Assembly (NCBI GenBank): GCA_964342675.1
Contig: CAYFFR010000007.1
Location: 1-43,973, forward strand
From: MED-G82 sp964342675
GTDB taxonomy: Bacteria > Pseudomonadota > Gammaproteobacteria > Magnimaribacterales > D2472
Direction of reading: 5' to 3'
DNA: 43,973 bases
The notes under the pieces were generated by a model that was not told the DNA's origin, ran no database searches, and was given only the letters and a program-made list of their open reading frames with translations. Below are positions 17,450 to 24,104 of the stretch, in pieces (within the stretch, counting starts at the first letter, position 1; each line of letters opens with the position of its first letter). A program made the translations under genes and the position numbers.

Positions 17450-18910
17450 CTAAAAAGGATTTTTCTCCAAATAAAACAGATCTTGAAAATCTAAAACACT
17501 CATTTTAGATAAAGTATCAAGATCCAAGCATTGCTTAAGAATATTCTCAGCTCTTTGAGGATCAAAAACTTTTTGTAGATTATTATTAAATTTTTCTTCT
17601 AACAGAGGAATTCCTTCTTCCCTTCTAAGTTTATGGCCAATAGGATATTCAACCTCTATAGCATCAGAAGAAGAACCATCATTAAAGAAAACTTGTACTT
17701 TATTTGCAATAGATCGTTTATCTGCCTCCATATATTCTTGTGTATATCTTTTATCTTCTTTAATAACCATCAAGCCTCTTAGGCTGTCTATTAATGGATT
17801 AATTGCGGTCTCATCCTCATAATGCTCAGCAGTCAATTCTCCATAAATAAGACCTATTGCGATCATGTATTGCAAACAATGATCTCTATCTGCAGGATTG
17901 TTTAAATCTCCAACTTTCGAAATAATCCTAATCGCTGACTCATGAGTTGTAACCTCTATCTTCTTAATTTGATCTAATTTATCTTTAATAATTGGGTGAA
18001 GAGTAATGGCTGCCTCTACTGCAGTCTGTGCATGGAATTCAGCTGGGAAACTTATCTTAAATAAAACATTCTCCATGACATAAGAGCCAAAAGATTGAGG
18101 AAGAGAAATACTATTGCCTTCAAATAAAACATCTTCAAAACCCCATTTTGGAGCTGATAATGCACTTGGATAGCCCATCTCTCCAGATAAAGTAATGAGA
18201 GCTAATCTAACGGCTCTACTGGTTGCATCTCCAGCTGCCCAACTTTTTCTAGATCCAGCATTAGGAGCATGCCGATAAGTTCTTAAGCTTTGGCCATCCA
18301 ACCAAGCTTGAGAAATTGCATCCAAGATTTGATCAAAACTTCCTCCAAGGAGTTTTGTAGAAACTGCTGTAGATGCTACTTTGACTAGAACAACATGATC
18401 TAAACCAACTCTATTAAAGCTATTCTTTAATGCCAGAATCCCTTGAATTTCATGAGCCATAATCATGCTATCCAATAACGTTTTAACTGTAAGTGGTTCT
18501 TTGCCAGAGTTCATATTAAGTCGTGATACATAATCAGAAACAGCTAAAATAGCACCCAAATTATCAGATGGGTGCCCCCACTCTGAAGCCAACCAAGTAT
18601 CATTATAATCAAGCCATCGAATCATGCAGCCTATATCAAATGCCCCTTTTACCGGGTCAAGTCTAAAATTTGTACCTGGAATTCCAACCCCATTAGGGAC
18701 TTTGGTTCCCTTAACAATTGGTCCAAGCATTTTAGTACAAGCCGGGAAGGTCAGTGCAAGCAAACCGCAACCGATAGTATCTATTAAACAGTTTTTAGCA
18801 GTTTCCAAAGCAAGTGATGATTCAATTTTGTAAGAGGTAACATATTCTGCTATCTCTGTTAAGATCGAATCTGGTCCAGAACGGACGTTAATATCGACAT
18901 TATCGGACAT
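17450..18910 (-). CDS. prpD: 2-methylcitrate dehydratase
   Basis: Dehydrates 2-methylcitrate to 2-methyl-cis-aconitate in propionate breakdown. 486 aa (E. coli PrpD 483), MmgE/PrpD family, and alignable with E. coli PrpD along its whole length: IRWLDYNDTWLASEWGHPSDNLG, AHEIQGILALKNSFNRVGLDHV, GQSLRTYRHAPNAGSRKSWAAGDATSRAVRL, and FKISFPAEFHAQTAVEAA. Start ATG overlaps the prpC stop by one base (TAATG). It is last in its run. No acnD or prpF is present, fitting the PrpD-plus-aconitase version of the pathway. Confidence 0.95.
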   Translation of the reverse strand: MSDNVDINVRSGPDSILTEIAEYVTSYKIESSLALETAKNCLIDTIGCGLLALTFPACTKMLGPIVKGTKVPNGVGIPGTNFRLDPVKGAFDIGCMIRWLDYNDTWLASEWGHPSDNLGAILAVSDYVSRLNMNSGKEPLTVKTLLDSMIMAHEIQGILALKNSFNRVGLDHVVLVKVASTAVSTKLLGGSFDQILDAISQAWLDGQSLRTYRHAPNAGSRKSWAAGDATSRAVRLALITLSGEMGYPSALSAPKWGFEDVLFEGNSISLPQSFGSYVMENVLFKISFPAEFHAQTAVEAAITLHPIIKDKLDQIKKIEVTTHESAIRIISKVGDLNNPADRDHCLQYMIAIGLIYGELTAEHYEDETAINPLIDSLRGLMVIKEDKRYTQEYMEADKRSIANKVQVFFNDGSSSDAIEVEYPIGHKLRREEGIPLLEEKFNNNLQKVFDPQRAENILKQCLDLDTLSKMSVLDFQDLFYLEKNPF

Positions 18911-20031
18911 TATGTTCTATCTTTAAGATCTATCCAGTCTGAAGATTCAGGTCCCGTATATTCTGCGCTTGGTCTTATAATTCTGTTGTTAGCTCTTTGC
19001 TCCATACAATGTGCTGTCCATCCTGTGACCCTAGACATTACAAAGATTGGTGTAAACAACTTTGTGGGTACTCCCATATAGAAATATGCAGATGCATGAA
19101 AAAAATCAGCATTGGGAAAGAGTTTTTTCTCATCCCACATTACCTTTTCTATCTCTTCGGAAACCTGATACAAAGTATCATTGCCGTATTCTTCTGATAG
19201 TGTTTTTGAGTACTCTTTAATGATTGCATTTCTTGGATCTCTCTCAGAATAGATGGCATGACCGAATCCCATAATTTTTTCTTTTTTTGCTAACATGCTT
19301 AAAATATTTTCTTTTGCTTCTCCACGGGTGTTCCAAACTTCGATCATTTCCATTGCTGCCTCATTCGCACCTCCATGAAGTGGGCCTCTAAGGGAGCCAA
19401 TCGCAGCAACTACACAAGAATGAATATCTGACATTGTGGAGGCGCATACTCGTGCAGTAAAAGTTGAAGCATTAAATTCATGTTCTGCATATAAGATTAA
19501 AGAAGCATCCATGACTCTTCGATGTAATTCTGATGGGCTCCTACCATGGAGAATATGCAAGAAATGCCCTGCCATAGTGTCCTCATCATTTATAAGCGAA
19601 ATATCATCCCCATCATGTGAGAATCGATACCAATAGGTAACAATCGACGGCATAGTTGCCACCATTCTATTAATTGAATCCAATTGATTATCGAAACTTC
19701 CTTCTGGCTCTAAATTTCCCAACATAGAGCATCCGGTCCTCATCACATCCATTGGGTGAGTTGAGGCAGGAATCTTTTTTAGAACATCTTTAAGCTCCTG
19801 AGGTAAATCTCTCTTCTCTTTTAATAGATTCTTGTATTCATTTAATTCATCTGTATTGGGTAATTTCCCATACAATAATAGGTAAGCTACTTCTTCAAAA
19901 GTTCCTTTCTCTGCAAGGATTTCAATCTTATGGCCTCTGTATGCTAACCCTTCTTCTTGACCAACAGTGCATAAAGAAGTTTCTCCAGCAACCTGACCTC
20001 TTAAGCCTGCTCCCTCTAATTTCTTAACCAT
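18910..20031 (-). CDS. prpC: 2-methylcitrate synthase
   Basis: Condenses propionyl-CoA with oxaloacetate. Citrate synthase fold, 373 aa, the short PrpC type without the N-terminal extension of TCA citrate synthase. The catalytic triad is His219 (GPLHGGANE), His258 (GFGHAIYSERDPR) and Asp309 (NADFFHA). Three bases separate it from prpB and it overlaps prpD by one. Citrate synthase identity cannot be fully excluded on motifs alone, but the location between prpB and prpD decides. Confidence 0.94.
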   Translation of the reverse strand: MVKKLEGAGLRGQVAGETSLCTVGQEEGLAYRGHKIEILAEKGTFEEVAYLLLYGKLPNTDELNEYKNLLKEKRDLPQELKDVLKKIPASTHPMDVMRTGCSMLGNLEPEGSFDNQLDSINRMVATMPSIVTYWYRFSHDGDDISLINDEDTMAGHFLHILHGRSPSELHRRVMDASLILYAEHEFNASTFTARVCASTMSDIHSCVVAAIGSLRGPLHGGANEAAMEMIEVWNTRGEAKENILSMLAKKEKIMGFGHAIYSERDPRNAIIKEYSKTLSEEYGNDTLYQVSEEIEKVMWDEKKLFPNADFFHASAYFYMGVPTKLFTPIFVMSRVTGWTAHCMEQRANNRIIRPSAEYTGPESSDWIDLKDRT

Positions 20032-20034
20032 TCA

Positions 20035-20907
20035 CTACTCCTTTGAGAATAATTTATCTAGCTTCTCTTCAAACTTATGATAGTTTAAATAACCATATAA
20101 CTCATCTCTTGTTTGCATTTCATTAATTAAACTTTTTTGAGTGCCTTTTTTTGCTATTTCTAAATATACTTTTTCTGCTGCTTTATTCATTGCTCTAAAG
20201 GCTGAAAGAGGGAAAAGCATCATATCAACCCCTGCATCACTAAGTTCATTTGCTGTGAATAGAGGAGTTTTACCAAATTCAGTAATATTAGCAAGCATAG
20301 GTACTTTAATATTCTTTTTAAGTTCTGAATAATCCTCTATCGAAGAAACTGCCTCTAAAAATATACCATCTGCTCCATTTTCTACATAAGAACATGCTCT
20401 AGAGATAGCACCAGATATGCCTTCAGAAGCATAAGCATCAGTCCTAGCCATAATAAAAAAATTTTTATTTGATCTTCCATCAACAGCTGATTTAATTCTG
20501 TCATTCATTTCATCAACTTTAACGAGGCTCTTATTAGGTCTATGGCCACACCTCTTTTGTGATATTTGATCTTCTATATGAACAGCAGCAACTCCAATTG
20601 ATTCCATCTCTTTTATAGTTCTTGCAATACTAAATGACTCTCCCCAACCTGTATCAATATCAACTAGCAATGGCAAAGAAGATGCATGGGTAATACGCTT
20701 AGCATCTGCTAGAACATCATTCATTGTAGTAATAGCTAAATCAGGTAACCCATATGATGCATTTGCTACACCACCACCAGATAAATAGAGGCACTTATGA
20801 TCAGCTGACTCTGCTAATTTAGCAGCATAAGCATTAATTGCACCAACAATAAGTAAAGGAGAATTCTCCTTTAATGATTTCCTAAACTTTGCTCCTTGAT
20901 CAATCAT
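20035..20907 (-). CDS. prpB: 2-methylisocitrate lyase
   Basis: Splits 2-methylisocitrate into pyruvate and succinate, the last step of the 2-methylcitrate cycle. 290 aa (E. coli 296), isocitrate lyase/PEP mutase superfamily. Signature QKRCGHRP holds the catalytic Cys120; metal-binding Asp83 and Asp85 lie in LVDIDTGWGE. It starts only 8 bases after the queH stop, so it may be read through from the upstream nucleotidase run. No prpR-type regulator or prpE is adjacent. Confidence 0.95.
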   Translation of the reverse strand: MIDQGAKFRKSLKENSPLLIVGAINAYAAKLAESADHKCLYLSGGGVANASYGLPDLAITTMNDVLADAKRITHASSLPLLVDIDTGWGESFSIARTIKEMESIGVAAVHIEDQISQKRCGHRPNKSLVKVDEMNDRIKSAVDGRSNKNFFIMARTDAYASEGISGAISRACSYVENGADGIFLEAVSSIEDYSELKKNIKVPMLANITEFGKTPLFTANELSDAGVDMMLFPLSAFRAMNKAAEKVYLEIAKKGTQKSLINEMQTRDELYGYLNYHKFEEKLDKLFSKE

Positions 20908-20915
20908 TTGGTGGC

Positions 20916-21593
20916 TTATTGTACTGAATTATAAAATTTAATTCCTCTTATTATTCTTGGTTTATTATTTTCTTCCCTCCATCGGTTGGTATCTCTCAAG
21001 CTATAAACACAGCCGCAATACTCTTGTTGGTAAAATTTCTCTTTTTTTGAAATTTCGATCATTCTAGAAGACCCACCTTTCTTTCTCCAGTTAAAATCCC
21101 AATAATCTAAATTATCATATCGTTTAGCTGCCCTATGACCAGCAGCATTAATTTGATTCATATCTTTCCATCTAGAAATCCCTAAAGTTGTTGCGTATAA
21201 ATTAAAATCATTTTCTTTAGCATAAAGTGCCGATCTTTCAAATCTCATATCAAAACATTTGGTGCACCTTAAACCTCTCTCAGGCTCATCTTCAAGACCT
21301 TTCACTCTATCAAACCAATTATCCTTGTCATAATCAGCATCTATGAAATTTAAACCTAATTTCTTACAAAATCTCTTATTTTCATTTTTTCTAATCTCAT
21401 ATTCATCTATTGGATGGATATTTGGATTATAAAAATATACTGTTGTATTTATTTTAGATGCTACAAGAGACTCCATAATTTCTCCTGCACAAGGCGCACA
21501 GCAACTATGCAATAGAAGAGCTTTTTCATTTTTTGGAGCTTTTAAAATTGGTCTCTGGTAACTGTCTAAAGATAGTCTATTTTCTTTATTCAT
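20916..21593 (-). CDS. queH: Epoxyqueuosine reductase QueH
   Basis: Final step of queuosine formation in tRNA, the non-cobalamin alternative to QueG. 225 aa, DUF208 family. Diagnostic cysteines: Cys31-Cys32 and Cys35 in HSCCAPC, Cys110 and Cys113 in LRCTKC, and Cys193 and Cys195 in EYCGC, which fit the iron-sulfur and metal ligands described for the family. Also YATTLGISRWKDMNQIN and WRKKGG. It overlaps thrH by 4 bases. No other queuosine gene is in the window. Confidence 0.92.
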   Translation of the reverse strand: MNKENRLSLDSYQRPILKAPKNEKALLLHSCCAPCAGEIMESLVASKINTTVYFYNPNIHPIDEYEIRKNENKRFCKKLGLNFIDADYDKDNWFDRVKGLEDEPERGLRCTKCFDMRFERSALYAKENDFNLYATTLGISRWKDMNQINAAGHRAAKRYDNLDYWDFNWRKKGGSSRMIEISKKEKFYQQEYCGCVYSLRDTNRWREENNKPRIIRGIKFYNSVQ

Positions 21594-22189
21594 ATTAGGC
21601 CCTTAAAAGCCTCTAACAGATCTGAGTAATTATCATAGCTTTGATAAGATGAGAATTCTGAGCTTATTTTTCTTGGGGCATTAATAAAAAAACCCTGTCT
21701 GGCCACTTCAAACATTTGTATATCATTATATGAGTCTCCAGCAGCAATACAATCATAACCAATTTCTTGAAAAGCTAGTATTGCTTGTTTTTTTGCTTTC
21801 TGATGTCTTAATTTATAACCATCAATACTTCCATCTGAGTTGATGATAAGTTGATGACATAATAGTAGGGGGTAGCCAAGTTTCTCCATTAAAGACTCTG
21901 CAAATTCATGAAAAGTGTCTGATAAAATAACAACCTGATAATCTTTTCTTATCTCATTTAAAAAATCTACCGCTCCATCAAGGGGCTGCATTTTGTGAAT
22001 TGAACCTTGAATATCACTTATTTTTAGATTTAATTCCTTCATTAGTGCAAGTCTGAAATCCATTAATTCTGAATAATTAGGAATGTCTCTAGTGGTTTTA
22101 TTGAATTCATCAATACCTGTATCTGATGCTACTTGTTCCCAAATCTCTGGAGTAAGAGTTCCTTCCATATCAAAACAAGCTATTTTCAT
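21590..22189 (-). CDS. thrH: Phosphoserine phosphatase / homoserine phosphotransferase ThrH
   Basis: HAD-family enzyme that hydrolyses phosphoserine and can pass the phosphate to homoserine, known from Pseudomonas. 199 aa (about 205 usual). The N-terminal motif is FDMEGTLTPEIW, with Asp7 as nucleophile and Glu9 in place of the usual second Asp, a ThrH hallmark. ATTRDIPNY-like, VVILSDTFHEF and AAGDSYNDIQM follow. It overlaps both neighbours (nucleotidase and queH) by 4 bases. Confidence 0.92.
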   Translation of the reverse strand: MKIACFDMEGTLTPEIWEQVASDTGIDEFNKTTRDIPNYSELMDFRLALMKELNLKISDIQGSIHKMQPLDGAVDFLNEIRKDYQVVILSDTFHEFAESLMEKLGYPLLLCHQLIINSDGSIDGYKLRHQKAKKQAILAFQEIGYDCIAAGDSYNDIQMFEVARQGFFINAPRKISSEFSSYQSYDNYSDLLEAFKGLI

Positions 22190-23091
22190 TTTGATTTATT
22201 TTTTACCCCATATAAAACATGACCTGAAGCAACTTTTCCAGAAGCATGTTTAATGTTCTTGATTTGGTCATCAAAAAAAATATCGGCATTAAAATCAGAT
22301 AAAAAATCTACTTTTTTCATGCCGCCTAAAAATAATGATTCATCTATTCTAACCCCCCAATCTCTAAGAGTTTTTATCACTCTCTTATGCGATGGTGCAG
22401 ATCGGGCAGTTACTAAAGCTGTCCTAATAGGGCATAAATCTAAATCTAATTCCTGTTGTAATTTATTCAATTCAACTAAAAAGGGTTTGAAAGGTCCTGC
22501 CTGTAAGACTTTTTTAGTTGATTTCTCATTATCTAAAAATGCTTTTAGCCCTTTCTCAGAAAAAACTCTTTCTGCTTCATCAGAAAAAATTACGGAATCT
22601 CCATCAAATGCAATGCGTAGAGTTTTGTCTTCTTTATCAATTTCGGTTGCTACTGAAGAAACTATTCTTGCCGCAGGAACATCATTTTTAATAGCTTGCA
22701 GAACATCATCTTTACTTCCAGATAAAAATAAGCTCACATCAAATGATTTTACATATTTATATGGGCTTTCGCCGCCACTAAAAACTGCTCGAGAGATATT
22801 CAGCCCATATTCTTCAATAGAATTAAAAATTCTCAATCCAGTATCAGCTGTATTTCTGGATAATAAAATTACTTCTATGCGATTCCCATCTTCGTAGAAA
22901 GAATTTAGATTAAGTATCTTCTTAACAAGATTGAAAGCTTCTCCGGGCTCCAAAACTTTATTTTCGTTATCTATTTGATGATCTTTATAGGCTTGAATAC
23001 CTTCATGCTTAAAGATTTCATGGCTTGCATTTAAATTAAATAATGCCCTAGATGATATACCTATAACAAGTTTAGATTTAGTTTGTTGCAT
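22186..23091 (-). CDS. 5'-nucleotidase, cytosolic NT5C1-like (PF06189 type)
   Basis: A 301-aa protein matching the bacterial relatives of cytosolic 5'-nucleotidase I, which dephosphorylate nucleoside monophosphates. Visible marks are VIGISSRALFNL at the N-terminus, LLSRNTADTGLRIFNSIE, FSGGESPYKYVKSFDVSLFLS, IAFDGDSVIFSDEAE (HAD-like acidic motif), TARSAPSHKRVIKTLRDWG and FFDDQ at the C-terminus. It heads the run nucleotidase-thrH-queH-prpBCD. Its ATG is 19 bases from a LexA operator shared with lexA, so nucleotide salvage here may be SOS-controlled. GGAAAT lies just before the ATG as a weak ribosome site. Confidence 0.85.
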   Translation of the reverse strand: MQQTKSKLVIGISSRALFNLNASHEIFKHEGIQAYKDHQIDNENKVLEPGEAFNLVKKILNLNSFYEDGNRIEVILLSRNTADTGLRIFNSIEEYGLNISRAVFSGGESPYKYVKSFDVSLFLSGSKDDVLQAIKNDVPAARIVSSVATEIDKEDKTLRIAFDGDSVIFSDEAERVFSEKGLKAFLDNEKSTKKVLQAGPFKPFLVELNKLQQELDLDLCPIRTALVTARSAPSHKRVIKTLRDWGVRIDESLFLGGMKKVDFLSDFNADIFFDDQIKNIKHASGKVASGHVLYGVKNKSK

Positions 23092-23110
23092 ATTTCCAAA
23101 AAAATTCTTA

Positions 23111-23130
23111 TACTGTAAAAATATACAGTA
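23111..23130. promoter_or_regulatory. LexA operator (SOS box)
   Basis: TACTGTAAAAATATACAGTA: perfect CTGT-N8-ACAG core with symmetric TA flanks, the gammaproteobacterial LexA consensus. It ends 12 bases before the lexA ATG (autoregulation) and begins 19 bases before the divergent 5'-nucleotidase ATG, so a bound repressor should cover both promoters. Confidence 0.92.
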
Positions 23131-23136
23131 TATATT
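23131..23136 (+). promoter_or_regulatory. -10 box of lexA
   Basis: TATATT directly abuts the LexA operator and is followed by AAGACT and the ATG. No Shine-Dalgarno sequence is visible, so the transcript may be leaderless. The -35 (TTATAC at 23108-23113, 17-base spacer) is a poor match. Confidence 0.4.
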
Positions 23137-23142
23137 AAGACT

Positions 23143-23775
23143 ATGAAAGAATTAACTAATCAACAGTCAAAGGTGCTTTATTGTATCGAAGAAAAACTCA
23201 ATCAAACAGGTTTTCCTCCCACTAGATTAGAGATTTGTAAGAAACTTGGCTTTAAATCACCTAATTCTGCCGAAACTCATCTTAGAGCGCTTGAAAAAAA
23301 GGGTTATATATCCATCCAAGGAGGTTCTTCAAGAGGTATTAGCATTATAAGAAGCAAGAATCAAAATAATCCTATAAAAAATTATTATGAAAATAATCTA
23401 ATCCCGGTTGTTGGTCTTGTTGCAGCAGGATCCCCTACCCTAGCTGATGAAAATATAGAAAAGAGAATAGGTGTTGATACAAAATTTTTTAATAAGCCTG
23501 TAGATTTTTTTCTTCGTGTAAAAGGATTATCTATGATTGAGGCAGGGATCCATGAAGATGATTTGATTGCTGTTCACAAAACAAAAGAAGTTAAAAATGG
23601 GGACCTAGCAATTATTAGAATTGATGACGAAGTGACATTGAAATATTTCTATAAAAATCAAAATCAACTAGAGCTGAAACCAGCAAACAAAGACTTTCAA
23701 ACAATCACAATAGATCTATCAAAACAGCATGCAGAAATTGAAGGGCTAGGAGTGGGCCTAATAAGAATGCACTAG
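23143..23775 (+). CDS. lexA: LexA repressor
   Basis: SOS master repressor and self-cleaving protease. 210 aa (E. coli 202). N-terminal winged helix with GFPPTRLEICKKLGFKSPNSAETHLRALEKKGYI; cleavage site Ala95-Gly96 in LVAAGSP; catalytic Ser130 (VKGLSMIEAG) and Lys167 (EVTLKYF), spaced 37 residues as in E. coli. A consensus LexA operator sits just upstream. Its stop is interlocked (CTAG) with the stop of the small gene on the other strand. Confidence 0.97.
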   Translation: MKELTNQQSKVLYCIEEKLNQTGFPPTRLEICKKLGFKSPNSAETHLRALEKKGYISIQGGSSRGISIIRSKNQNNPIKNYYENNLIPVVGLVAAGSPTLADENIEKRIGVDTKFFNKPVDFFLRVKGLSMIEAGIHEDDLIAVHKTKEVKNGDLAIIRIDDEVTLKYFYKNQNQLELKPANKDFQTITIDLSKQHAEIEGLGVGLIRMH

Positions 23776-24023
23776 TGCAGAGTAATTGTTTTAAGCTTTC
23801 TTTTTTGATTATCAAAAAATTCTTCAAAATCAATTGAATTTCCGCTAACACTCTCGATTCCAGCACGTATCATTTCTTTTGCTACTACTAACTCATCTCC
23901 GCTAAGAAAATCTCTTGACTCTTTACTAAACTCAATTTTTACAATTGGATTATCAGGATCATCAGAACGCCTTAACACTATTGTTCCATCAGGAAGCTGA
24001 GTAAGCTCTAGATAATTAGACAT
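23772..24023 (-). CDS. Conserved small acidic protein between lexA and topA, function unknown
   Basis: 83 aa, no signal peptide or membrane segment. The sequence begins YLELTQLPDGTIVLRRSDD and is followed by IVKIEFSKESRDFL and a helix (DELVVAKEMIRAGIESV). The pattern of a short beta region then an amphipathic helix looks like a real folded domain, and from memory similar small proteins occur near lexA/topA in Pseudomonas; I cannot confirm this. It is 81 bases downstream of topA on the same strand and overlaps the lexA stop by 4 bases. No function is assigned. Confidence 0.75.
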   Translation of the reverse strand: MSNYLELTQLPDGTIVLRRSDDPDNPIVKIEFSKESRDFLSGDELVVAKEMIRAGIESVSGNSIDFEEFFDNQKRKLKTITLH

Positions 24024-24104
24024 ATTGAAACTCTAACATAAGATAAAAATTATAATAACCCCATACTATATTTATATAGGCTAATTGTTAATATTCAACT
24101 GTAT

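Noticed and set aside
22253..22897. Open frame of 214 codons on the plus strand opposite the 5'-nucleotidase
   Set aside because: Long, but fully antisense to a gene with clear family motifs; low-complexity Ser/Lys-rich product and no promoter or ribosome site.
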